From Bacteroides bouchesdurhonensis (lineage in GTDB: Bacteria; Bacteroidota; Bacteroidia; Bacteroidales; Bacteroidaceae): DNA of 41,580 bases. Both the position numbers and the translations under genes were made by a program. Where the stretch lies: positions 4,406,098-4,447,677 of the forward strand of contig NZ_LT707006.1 in the NCBI RefSeq assembly GCF_900155865.1, given 5' to 3'. Numbering within the stretch: position 1 is the stretch's first letter; every line of letters starts with the position of its first letter. Below are positions 27,004 to 35,373 of this stretch, piece by piece. Under the pieces are notes generated by a model. That model ran no database searches, was not told where the DNA came from, and saw nothing but the letters and a program-made list of their open reading frames with translations.

Positions 27004-28308
27004 ATGGGATTTGTAGTCTTACACATGGAAAAGGCGCACGGTTCCGACAGCGGAACGACCGCCCACATCGAGCGTTCAATCATACCGAGGAACGCCGACC
27101 CCACACGCACACACCTCAATCGGAAACTCATCGAGTATCCCGACGGTGTGAAAGACCGTTCGGCGGCTATCCAAAGGAGGCTGGAAGAAGCCGGGCTGAC
27201 ACGCAAAGTCGGCAGCAACCAAGTCAGGGCAATCCGCATCAACGTGTCGGCAACGCCCGAGGACATGGAGCGCATCCAACGGGAGGGACGGCTGGACGAG
27301 TGGTGCGCTGACAACTTGAAATACTTCGCCGACACGTTCGGAAAAGAGAACATCGTGGCGGCTCACCTGCACATGGACGAGAAAACGCCACACATGCACG
27401 TCACGCTCGTCCCGATAGTCAAGGGGGAGCGCAAGCGCAGGAAACGGGAGGAGCAGGCGAAGAAACGCTACCGCAAGAAACCTGCCGACAGCGTGAGGCT
27501 GTGTGCAGATGACATCATGAGCCGTCTGAAACTGAAATCCTATCAGGACAGCTATGCCGCAGCGATGGTAAAATACGGGCTGCAAAGGGGAATTGACGGT
27601 TCGGAAGCGAGGCACGTTTCCACGCAGCAGTACTACCGTGACATAAAGCGTCAGACAGAGGAACTGAAAGCGGAGGTGATGGATTTGCAGGAGCGGAAAG
27701 ATACGGCACGAGAGGAACTTGCACGGGCGAAAAAGGAGATACAGACCGAGCGGTTGAAAGGGGCGGCGACGACCGCAGCCGCCAACATCGCCGAGAGTGT
27801 CGGCTCTCTTTTCGGGAGTAACAAGGTCAAGACACTGGAGAGGGAGAACACAGCTCTACAAAACCGCATCATTGAACTTGAAGAAGAAGCCCGACAACGG
27901 GAACGACAACAAGCCAAACAGATGCAGGAAATGAAAAGCACATACGACCAACAGAATAGTAAGCTGTCCGAGTTCGTGAACTTTGTCAAATGCTATTTCC
28001 CATACGTGGAGAAGTTGATGCCGACAATAAAGTTCCTGCGTGACACTCTGCACTTTGGCGATATCGTCATTAGAAAACTATGCACGTTCAAGGATGTTTC
28101 CATTAAAGGTGAACTATATTCCCGTGAGTTTAACCGGCATTTCAAAACAGACAATGCAGTTTGTTCTCTCAAACAGAACACGGAGGGAAAATTTGAACTC
28201 AACATAGACGGTATTTCGCACGTCAGTTGGTTCAGACGCAAGAAAGACGAGTTTATGGAAGCGTTGGGAATGCCTACAAAGAAACAAAATAGGAGTATTA
28301 AGCTGTAA
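27004..28308 (+). CDS. MobV-family relaxase (Mob/Pre type)
   Basis: The relaxase nicks the element's oriT and pilots the single strand into a helper mating channel. The N-terminal catalytic domain shows motif I HIERSIIPRNADPTRTHLN (from residue 21) and the metal-binding motif HLHMDEKTPHMH (residues 121-132), both typical of MobV enzymes. The middle (about 215-325) is a long charged coiled coil. The C-terminus is basic and probably binds DNA. The 434-aa length is normal. An AAAGGAAT stretch sits about 8 bp before the ATG. A perfect 11-bp terminator hairpin starts 9 bp after the stop. Composition is GC-rich except toward the 3' end. Confidence 0.94.
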   Translation: MGFVVLHMEKAHGSDSGTTAHIERSIIPRNADPTRTHLNRKLIEYPDGVKDRSAAIQRRLEEAGLTRKVGSNQVRAIRINVSATPEDMERIQREGRLDEWCADNLKYFADTFGKENIVAAHLHMDEKTPHMHVTLVPIVKGERKRRKREEQAKKRYRKKPADSVRLCADDIMSRLKLKSYQDSYAAAMVKYGLQRGIDGSEARHVSTQQYYRDIKRQTEELKAEVMDLQERKDTAREELARAKKEIQTERLKGAATTAAANIAESVGSLFGSNKVKTLERENTALQNRIIELEEEARQRERQQAKQMQEMKSTYDQQNSKLSEFVNFVKCYFPYVEKLMPTIKFLRDTLHFGDIVIRKLCTFKDVSIKGELYSREFNRHFKTDNAVCSLKQNTEGKFELNIDGISHVSWFRRKKDEFMEALGMPTKKQNRSIKL

Positions 28309-28316
28309 ATCATAAC

Positions 28317-28354
28317 AAATCCGTGATAGTTGAAGTTACATCACGGATTTTTTT
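28317..28354 (+). terminator. Terminator of the relaxase gene
   Basis: AAATCCGTGAT (28317-28327) pairs perfectly with ATCACGGATTT (28340-28350), followed by a T-run. The cargo promoter box starts two bases later. Confidence 0.85.
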
Positions 28355-28355
28355 G

Positions 28356-28363
28356 TACTTTTG
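28356..28363 (+). promoter_or_regulatory. Bacteroides-type -7 box for the structured leader and cargo operon
   Basis: TACTTTTG matches TAnnTTTG exactly. It lies immediately after the relaxase terminator and 258 bp before the first cargo ATG, so it would make a long leader containing the structured element. Confidence 0.6.
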
Positions 28364-28423
28364 TACCGTGATTGAGGCAACTCTTTCCAAGACATAAGAA
28401 AAAAGAAGAAGCGTTATGCTTAT

Positions 28424-28600
28424 CTTGTACTTGAAAACGTAGGAAATTTTCAAATTGGATACAAGGATAGCATAGTGGTTCTCACGCTATAGCGTGGGCT
28501 GCTATTGTTACATCCGTATCCAAGGTTTCCTACGACCTTCAAGTAAGAGTGTGGCATACAGTTCCACGCTTCGTGATTTAACCCATCCTTTGTGGAAGCT
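28424..28600 (+). ncRNA. Candidate structured RNA (or ssDNA origin) upstream of the cargo operon
   Basis: Five nested helices fold one long arm: TACTTGAA (28428-28435)/TTCAAGTA (28538-28545); CGTAGGAAA (28438-28446)/TTTCCTACG (28526-28534); TTGGATAC (28455-28462)/GTATCCAA (28516-28523); ATAGCA (28467-28472)/TGCTAT (28500-28505); and an apical CACGC-TATA-GCGTG (28483-28496). All are perfect and in order. A second hairpin TTCCAC/GTGGAA follows (28562-28597), then GGAGG at 28601. No reverse transcriptase is nearby, so it is not a standard retron. It may be a cis-regulatory leader, a free small RNA, or a single-strand replication origin behind the relaxase. Confidence 0.6.
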
Positions 28601-28620
28601 GGAGGATAAATGTGTAGTGT

Positions 28621-29118
28621 ATGAACGCAATTAAAAATTGGCTATTAGTTATTTGCACCATTCTATTAGCAAATGGGTGTGCACCACTTCGAACACCTGT
28701 AATAGTAAGGAATGCTCCTATTGAAATGTATAAATACGCATACATTTCTCCGACAAAGGAATTGACATCAAGCACAGGAGGTACATATGGAGGTCAATAT
28801 GGTATCTATGGCTCTTCGACAACCAAAAGTGTTAATCCGAGTGATGTGATAGCAGGAATATTGATAAAACAGGGGTATATTATATTGCCTGAACTCAAAT
28901 CCGAATTAGCGAATGAAACCTTAATCGTCAATTATGGCGAGAGTGGTAGGCGTAACAGAGGTTTAGGCTATACAATAGAAGTAACCATACAATTTAGTTC
29001 TGCAAAAACCAATGAAATGATATGTTCTTGCACAGCAGAGGGACAAGGAGAAACAGAAGCTGATGATATTCGCCAAGCTATCAGACGAGCATTGTCAAGT
29101 TTATTCCCTGAAAAATAA
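28621..29118 (+). CDS. Cargo lipoprotein (165 aa)
   Basis: A signal sequence (VICTILLANGC, lipobox Cys20) marks an envelope lipoprotein. The mature part has a Gly/Ser/Tyr-rich segment (about residues 52-72), then an alpha/beta domain with DVIAGILIKQGYIILPELKS and a final ADDIRQAIRRALSSLF helix. The layout vaguely recalls small periplasmic lipoproteins of the DUF4136 or CsgG-accessory kind, but I cannot assign a family. It is the first gene of the AT-rich cargo operon, 31 bp before the repeat protein. A four-codon ORF (28610-28624), placed right after GGAGG, ends overlapping its ATG and might couple translation. Confidence 0.7.
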   Translation: MNAIKNWLLVICTILLANGCAPLRTPVIVRNAPIEMYKYAYISPTKELTSSTGGTYGGQYGIYGSSTTKSVNPSDVIAGILIKQGYIILPELKSELANETLIVNYGESGRRNRGLGYTIEVTIQFSSAKTNEMICSCTAEGQGETEADDIRQAIRRALSSLFPEK

Positions 29119-29149
29119 AATCAATTAATAACCAATAATACAATAGATT

Positions 29150-29809
29150 ATGAAGAAGTTTATAGCATTGTTTGCATTGATGGTTATTACGTTGGCATCA
29201 TATGCTCAAGTTTATAAAATGTATAATACGCGAAACTATCATAACCAGCTTCGTTTAAATACGATGACAGGTGAAGTACAGCAAATTCAGGATGATGGTC
29301 AGTCTTGGATTGTTTGCAGTGCAAGAGAAATATCAGGGGATAAGGAAAGTAGGTTTCGTCTTTATGAAACACAAAATATGTGGACTTTCATAATGCTTGA
29401 TACATATACAGGTAAAAATTGGCAAGTTCAATTTAGTGTAAAAGGTGAAGATTATATGTTTGCTGCCCCAATCAATATCTTCTCTCTTGCATATCCAGAA
29501 ACAACTTCAAATTGGACTAATAGGTTTCAGATGTTTGCCACCCAAAACATGTGGACTTTCATACTGTTAGATTCGTATAATGGACGACTATGGCAAGTCC
29601 AATATAGTACACAAGATTTAGATAATCTATTTTGCATACCTATAAACAAGTACGAATTAGTATCTGATAACGAAAATTGTATATTCTCTATTCAACCATT
29701 GACAAGCATGTATCAATACTATCTCATAAATGATAGAACAGGTGACATATGGAAATTCCAATGGAGTACCAAGGGGGATGATTATAGGTGGATTGAAAAA
29801 TTTAAATAG
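29150..29809 (+). CDS. Secreted four-repeat protein (219 aa)
   Basis: After a signal peptide (residues 1-20, ending LASYAQ) the protein is built of about four copies of a 40-55-residue unit. The middle two are clear: RFRLYETQNMWTFIMLDT then TGKNWQVQFS (from residue 69), and RFQMFATQNMWTFILLDS then NGRLWQVQYS (from 126). A diverged first copy (from about 23) and last copy (from about 178, ending TGDIWKFQWS) flank them. The pattern (aromatic, TQNMWTF, LDxxxG, WQVQ) looks like small beta-sheet blades or a WG-type repeat. I do not recognise the family. It lies 15 bp upstream of the helicase gene, so the two are almost certainly co-transcribed. Confidence 0.75.
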   Translation: MKKFIALFALMVITLASYAQVYKMYNTRNYHNQLRLNTMTGEVQQIQDDGQSWIVCSAREISGDKESRFRLYETQNMWTFIMLDTYTGKNWQVQFSVKGEDYMFAAPINIFSLAYPETTSNWTNRFQMFATQNMWTFILLDSYNGRLWQVQYSTQDLDNLFCIPINKYELVSDNENCIFSIQPLTSMYQYYLINDRTGDIWKFQWSTKGDDYRWIEKFK

Positions 29810-29824
29810 TTATCATCCTCTGAT

Positions 29825-32443
29825 ATGCAGTTGGTTTTACTTATAGTTGTGGTTTCTCTTGTTGCTATTTCTGTTATTGCAATAGTCACAATACGAATAC
29901 GCCTAAAAAACAAGTCCAAGGAACTTTCAGAAAAGTTAAACCACATATCTTCTTATAGTAATAAATCCAATTATGAGCAAGCAAAAGAGAGATTGTCGGC
30001 ATTAAATAACGAAACATTTATTGATATTCCGACCGACCTTAATAATGTTTTTTCATGTAAGATAATCTCTGCAACGCAAGAAAAGGATTTCACAAATCAT
30101 TATATACCATATTTTCAAGAGGCGCATTCATTAGTCAAGAGACTTGAAGCCTTCAATATCACTCCATCTGTAGCAATCTCAAACCTAATTCGTGACTTTG
30201 GAAATATCAATAAGATTGTCGAGCAACATAATGATGCGGTTATAAATTCTTTACTTAATACACATAAAGAATTTTTCGACCATTGTTTGAAATATCCATT
30301 GGATAAGCAGCAAAGACGCTCAATCGTTTCAGAAGAAGATAATTGCTTGGTTGTTAGTAGCGCAGGTAGTGGAAAGACCTCTTCTATTGTTGGAAAAGTC
30401 AAGTATCTAACAGAAATAAAAGGCATTGTACCTCATAGAATCTTACTCATTAGTTACACGAACAAAGCAGCAGCCGAACTTACGGAAAGAATGGCTACTG
30501 ATGGCTTGAAAGGTTATACATTTCACAAATTAGCCATTGATATTATCGGAAAAGCGACAGGTACAAAGCCATCTATTTGCGATAATACAGATTCTTTGTT
30601 TATAGATATTTATCACACTCTATTAGAGAATAAGGCTTTTAAGAATAGCGTAGTAGAATATTTCATTGATTACCAATCTAATGAAGCGGATTGGGAACAG
30701 CGCAAGAATGAAAGGCGAGAAAAGTTGTCGGAACAAAAAAACGTGCAGCTAAAAGCGATGTTTCCCGATATGGATGGTCGGGCTATATATGTGAGAAGTG
30801 AACAGGAGCAAAAGATATGCTTTGTCTTATCATCACTTGGAGTAAAATTCAGATATGAAGAGCCATACGAACATCAATTAGCAGATGAAATGCATTCTCA
30901 ATATCGCCCCGATTTCTCAATATATTTTGAGCAAGCAGGAGTAATCAAACGCATCTATTTGGAACATTTTGGAGTTGATGAACATAGTCTTGTGCCCGCT
31001 TGGTTTGCAAAAGACAAAAATATAACATACGAAGAAGCCAATCAAAAATATAATGATGGTATAACTTGGAAGAAAGCAGCTCATGAGAAATTTGGCACTC
31101 AACTTTTAGTAACATCAAGTGCAGATTTCCATTACTCTGATATAAGGGGGAAACTCCGAAAATTATTAGATGACGCAGGTGTACCAATTCAAGAGAAAAC
31201 AGATGAAGAATTATATGATTTGGTTTTACCAAAAGGTAGTAAGCAAGAAAAGGCATTTATACGACTTGCTGTTACTTTCGTGACATTAGTAAAATCAAGT
31301 TGTAAATCAGTTAAAGAAGTTCTGAAACAAGCAAAGAATGCAGATGATGAGCGAAGTGTTTTTATTATCAAGAATATATTTCAACCTGTATATGAGCGCT
31401 ATATAAGTGCATTAAGCGATAGTAATCAAATTGATTTTACCGATGCGATTCTTCAAGCCACGGAAATATGTCGTACTTCGCACCTTGTCGAGTATGACTA
31501 TATCATTGTGGACGAGTTTCAAGATATATCAGTTGACCGCTACAATTTCTTGAAAGTATTACGAGACGGAAATCCACCTGCAAAGTTGTATTGCGTGGGT
31601 GATGATTGGCAATCCATATATCGTTTTTCGGGAAGTGATATGGCTCTTTTTAATCAATTCCCCGAATACTTTGGAGCAACGGAGATAAACAAAATTGAAA
31701 CTACGTACAGATTTGGAGAACCTTTGGTTTCGTTGTCCTCTCACTTCATACAGCGCAATAAAGCCCAAATACAAAAAGATATACACTCGTTCAGTTCTGA
31801 AATGAAAACAGAGTTGGAGTTCTATTCTTACGATAGGCGAGATTATTGCAATACGATAGGACAACTTGTGGCATCTATTCCATCAGATAAATCTATATTT
31901 TTGTTGGGGCGTTATTCATTTGATGATTATTACCTTTCTTTTATGTATCAATCCATTAAAGAGGGTAATAGGTTCTTTTACGTAATAGGAGAACGAAAAA
32001 TCGAGTTTTTGACCGTACATAAATCAAAAGGTCTTGAAGCCGATTATGTAATACTTTTGCAATGTAATAAAGATACGTATGGCTTCCCTTCTCTTGTGAG
32101 TGATGACCCTGTGCTTAAATATGTACTCACTAAAAGTGACCAATTTCCATATGGAGAAGAGCGTAGATTGTTTTATGTGGCAATAACAAGGGCAAAGATG
32201 AAAACCCTTGTGCTATATGACAAGCGTTTCCCTTCTGTATTTGTAGATGAGTTCTTACATCCCGAAAGGGTTTCAGAAGAAAACTACGTAAAGCACCCTA
32301 ATGCCAATAAAAGATGGACAAGAGGAGCAGACCAATTTTTATTGAAATTGCATGATGAGGGTAAAAGTGTGAAATATATAGCAGCCAAAATGGGCAGAAG
32401 CCAAACTTCAATCGTAATGAGATTAAACAAACTTACCCAATAG
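29825..32443 (+). CDS. Membrane-anchored UvrD-type helicase (helicase IV-like) with embedded nuclease-like domain and C-terminal HTH
   Basis: This 872-aa SF1A helicase starts with a transmembrane helix (about residues 2-24) and a helical linker. Walker A is VSSAGSGKTSSI (Lys184), motif Ia YTNKAAAEL, Walker B IIVDEFQD (Asp563, Glu564) and motif III GDDWQSIYRFSGSD. The late motifs LTVHKSKGLEADYVI and RRLFYVAITRAK complete the set. Between the helicase 1A pieces lies a PD-(D/E)XK-like insert: RYEEPY (343-348), YRPDFSIY (360-367), IYLEHFG (377-383), the arrangement seen in E. coli helicase IV (HelD). The C-terminus (about 828-872) looks like a SANT/HTH-type segment (KYIAAKMGRSQTSIVMRL). AT-rich cargo; a defence or DNA-processing role at the membrane is inference. 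Confidence 0.88.
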   Translation: MQLVLLIVVVSLVAISVIAIVTIRIRLKNKSKELSEKLNHISSYSNKSNYEQAKERLSALNNETFIDIPTDLNNVFSCKIISATQEKDFTNHYIPYFQEAHSLVKRLEAFNITPSVAISNLIRDFGNINKIVEQHNDAVINSLLNTHKEFFDHCLKYPLDKQQRRSIVSEEDNCLVVSSAGSGKTSSIVGKVKYLTEIKGIVPHRILLISYTNKAAAELTERMATDGLKGYTFHKLAIDIIGKATGTKPSICDNTDSLFIDIYHTLLENKAFKNSVVEYFIDYQSNEADWEQRKNERREKLSEQKNVQLKAMFPDMDGRAIYVRSEQEQKICFVLSSLGVKFRYEEPYEHQLADEMHSQYRPDFSIYFEQAGVIKRIYLEHFGVDEHSLVPAWFAKDKNITYEEANQKYNDGITWKKAAHEKFGTQLLVTSSADFHYSDIRGKLRKLLDDAGVPIQEKTDEELYDLVLPKGSKQEKAFIRLAVTFVTLVKSSCKSVKEVLKQAKNADDERSVFIIKNIFQPVYERYISALSDSNQIDFTDAILQATEICRTSHLVEYDYIIVDEFQDISVDRYNFLKVLRDGNPPAKLYCVGDDWQSIYRFSGSDMALFNQFPEYFGATEINKIETTYRFGEPLVSLSSHFIQRNKAQIQKDIHSFSSEMKTELEFYSYDRRDYCNTIGQLVASIPSDKSIFLLGRYSFDDYYLSFMYQSIKEGNRFFYVIGERKIEFLTVHKSKGLEADYVILLQCNKDTYGFPSLVSDDPVLKYVLTKSDQFPYGEERRLFYVAITRAKMKTLVLYDKRFPSVFVDEFLHPERVSEENYVKHPNANKRWTRGADQFLLKLHDEGKSVKYIAAKMGRSQTSIVMRLNKLTQ

Positions 32444-32571
32444 TCGGTATTTTATTTATTCTTCAATATTGCATGTATTGGATATTTCCTTACCTTTGCA
32501 TCAGAAACGAGTTATTTGACAGCATAGCACCGCAAAACGCTGAAAATCGCACGGTTGCCAATTCGTTACTA

Positions 32572-32612
32572 TTATTTCTCAAATGCTCCGTTAAATGTTT
32601 ATTTCTCAAATG
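32572..32612. repeat. 14-bp direct repeats near attR (candidate integrase arm sites)
   Basis: TTATTTCTCAAATG occurs exactly at 32572-32585 and 32599-32612 (27-bp period), 24 bp inside the attR core. Repeats of this kind beside a core site are typical arm-binding sites for tyrosine integrases. Confidence 0.55.
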
Positions 32613-32635
32613 GTTGTGCCAAACCGTTGAAAATC

Positions 32636-32645
32636 TAAAATAAAC
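32636..32645. other. attR core of the integrated element
   Basis: Second exact copy of TAAAATAAAC. On the minus strand it encodes the end of the HTCS transmembrane helix (VYF) in the same codon phase as the copy at 24251-24260. Confidence 0.8.
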
Positions 32646-35027
32646 TAAAGTAACAACCAGCAATCCATAGATCACATATGCCCATATCGTATAATACCAC
32701 TTAGACTTCACCACAATGGGAATTTCAATTGTTCCACTTTCTTTTGCATCGGGAAAAATCAACTTTGCCTCTAATATATACTTTCCCGCAGGAAGCCTAT
32801 TGTATCCCAATCCATTAGATAAAGGTTTCACATGCCAGTCTTTATCTTCCGGTAGTAAACGATAAGCTATCTTCCGTTGCATAGTTTCAAAACACAAATC
32901 AGAAAAGTACAAACGGAAATCATTATTATCCGAATTAAACACCAATTCTTTCTGCACTTCCGGGGAAGATGAAAGAATCATTTGTCCGTTCCTCGTCTCC
33001 CCTGCCATAATGGATTCTCCATTTACCTCTATATCAGTCAGTAGCAACTTCTGCCCACCAATATTACTTTTCACCACCTCCGGATCAAAATAGATCAATC
33101 CTTTGGAGTCCGCCCACAACAACTGACCGTCATGCAACCGACATACAGCTATACATCCCCCTGTAGACAGATAATTATAAAAAGAATCACCTCCGTTCCT
33201 GATCGTAATGATTCCCACATTATTCCCACCCCATGTATTACCCACTTGATCATCTACCATACAACTCACATGCCCGCAAGTCAAGCCATTTCCCAGTGTA
33301 TATATAGACTCAAACTTCTCCTTATCCCTACCATCAATACGAACAATCACATTCAGATATACTGCATATATTTGATTATAATTATTTACATACACAGTTC
33401 GTACAGCAGACTCTTCCAGCCTATTCTCCCGTTCATAATTTCCTATCAACAAAAGCTGTTCACCTTTCCATTCCAATCTTTTCAATCCCCTATTGGTCCC
33501 TAGCCAGATATTTCCTTCCTTATCTTCTGCAATCGACAATACTCCATCTATTTTCTCATTCACCGGTTCTATCTTTCTGCAAACATGAGTCATAGGATCT
33601 ACTTGCATCAATCCACGCGAAGTAGCCAACCACAAACGTTTACGCGAGTCCATACAAAACTGATAAATGGCAGCATCCAGCTTTTCCCCTTCTTCAGTCT
33701 GAAGATAAAAAGAATCTTTTGTATCCGTAGCAGGATCTATTCGCACGACTTCCCCATGATTATTTCCCAGCCAGATACATTCATTCTTATCTTTATAAAT
33801 ATGATAATGCCCGAGAAGATCAGACGACTTTGCCCATGGTTCAAAAAGAGTATTTATAGAGAACTCCGGAGTCGTACTCTTCATTATTTTACCGTTATTC
33901 AGTATCAGCCATACATACCCTTTAGCATCCTCTACCATTCCATGCACCTGCGATTTAAACTCCTGTTTCACCCGGCTGTACATATTGTTACTGATGTCGA
34001 ACTTTACAATTCCACCGCTAGAGCCACTTATCCACAAGTTATTTTGGTCATTATCCCAGCATACACTCATCATTCTGGTATCTATACGAAGACCAAAACG
34101 CCCCTCATTTTGTACCACCGCTTCCAAAGAATAAGGACTTTCACTAAGATTCTCATTAGCAAATTCCAATCTGAACAATCCTTCTAAAGTAGTCAAATAA
34201 TAAACCTTCTTATTCTTATATGTTAAATCCGTTATATACGAAGTAGAATAATCAACTTTATCAGTTCCTCCAATTGAAATCATTCGTTCTTTTCCATTTT
34301 TCAGATCACAACATACCAAGTCACTCCATGAGTTGCAGATCCATAAATAACCATTCATCAGAAATAAACAGTTCACTACCTTTCCTTGCTGTATCAATAA
34401 GGTTTTCCCAGTTGCAAGATCATATCGTACCACCCTATTACCGTCAATAACAAAATAAAGATTTGTCTTATCGTCCGCACATAAATGAGTTATATTACCT
34501 TTCACCAACGTTTCCGCCTTCAGGGAACAAGATACAATCTCTTTTTCATCTTTTTTTGCACGTTGGGAAATCGAAGAAAATAATCCTTGAGTAGTAGCCA
34601 AATACATGGTATCGCCATTCCAACAAAAATCCCGAATACTACGAATATTAAAAGGCTTATCAAAATGAAGCGGTAAATAAATCTCCTTTCTTTTATCAAA
34701 ACAAGCCATTCCACCTTGATAGAGTTGGAGATACAACAAACTATCGGGAGATTCTTTAAGAGACTTTACAACCTGATTTAAAGGTATTGAGATTGAATCC
34801 AGACTAGCAACCAACGGATAATTACGGAAACGAAACCCATCATAGCGAGTAATTCCTTCATCCGTTGCCAACCATAAGAAACCTTCTTTACTAGAAGAAA
34901 TATCGTATACAGTACGGTCACTTATTCCGTTTTTAATAATCACAGGTTCCGGAGTCCAATGATTATCCTGTGGAAATGCCCTGCAAATTTCAAACAGGAC
35001 CAATATTGTAAAAATTACCCCCCTCAT
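32636..35027 (-). pseudogene. HTCS regulator, N-terminal sensor half, cut off by the element
   Basis: From the ATG at 35027 the protein has a signal peptide (MRGVIFTILVLFEIC...), then many propeller repeats of the Reg_prop type (WLATDEGITRYDGF, VYYLTTLEGLFRLEF, IWLGTNRGLKRLEW and others), a Y_Y_Y domain (about residues 690-760, with LPAGKYILEAKL) and one transmembrane helix (about 772-796) ending LVVTLVYF. In place of the kinase, about 50 element-encoded residues follow to a stop at 32490. The first 794 codons join in frame to the other half (22492-24260), giving about 1,383 residues, normal for an HTCS. Such systems sense glycans or other periplasmic ligands. A truncated sensor might still be made. 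The GTG at 35030 is a less likely start. Confidence 0.92.
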
Positions 35028-35373
35028 CACTTGCTCAATGTTCGTTTATGTGCAATTATTTGTTAAAGGTAAGAATATCTAATTACAACCAAAGCATATA
35101 GATGTTTTTTTTAGGAATAATTCACAATAAAAACAACTCTGTCAATCCTATCCAAGAATCAACAGAGTTATTCAAAACACATCCCCTGCAATATAAGCTT
35201 ACATTACACATCTTTTAGCATAACACTTCCGCTTCAGCACCTTACCTTACCCCATTGTTTTTGTTTGTTGTTTGGTTCCTCTTTCAGACTCTTTTGAGAA
35301 TAACGGGCATCCCAGAGTCAATAATATCTTTTATACCTATTGTTTTTGTTGTTTTTGTTTTTATCGAACAGGA
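35028..35373. other. Intergenic region between the HTCS and the lipoprotein gene
   Basis: No gene is seen. It contains the lipoprotein terminator (35135-35169) and a stretch rich in GTTTTTGTT units (about 35257-35370) with no clear fold. Confidence 0.5.
35130..35169 (-). terminator. Terminator of the minus-strand lipoprotein gene
   Basis: On the minus strand AACTCTGT (35169-35162) pairs with ACAGAGTT (35142-35135) and is followed by GTTTTTATTG. It lies about 200 bp past the lipoprotein stop. Confidence 0.55.

Larger units (their letters stand above)
24251..32645 (+). mobile_element. Integrative mobilizable element inserted in an HTCS gene (about 8.39 kb)
   Basis: The limits are set by the 10-bp direct repeat and by the clean restoration of the HTCS frame. 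Order from the left: attL, hairpin, tyrosine integrase, small accessory protein, 850-bp cis region, MobV relaxase, structured leader, three-gene cargo operon, tandem repeats, attR. There is no type IV secretion machinery or coupling protein, so it would depend on a helper conjugative element for transfer. By eye, backbone genes (24.5-28.3 kb) are clearly more GC-rich than both the host flanks and the cargo (28.6-32.4 kb), so it looks mosaic and acquired. Confidence 0.88.

Noticed and set aside
28424..28600. Retron msr-msd locus
   Set aside because: The fold is suggestive, but no reverse transcriptase gene lies nearby and the neighbours are a relaxase and a lipoprotein.
32490..32500. TTACCTTTGC as a CTnDOT-like GTAnnTTTGC att core
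   Set aside because: No matching copy is at the left end, and the HTCS frame is restored only by the 32636-32645 core. It may instead be a -7 box (TACCTTTG) facing outward, which I judged too weak to list.
32636..35027. A separate complete sensor protein unrelated to the kinase half
   Set aside because: Codon phase, the shared 10-bp core and the combined length (about 1,383 aa) show the two halves are one interrupted gene.
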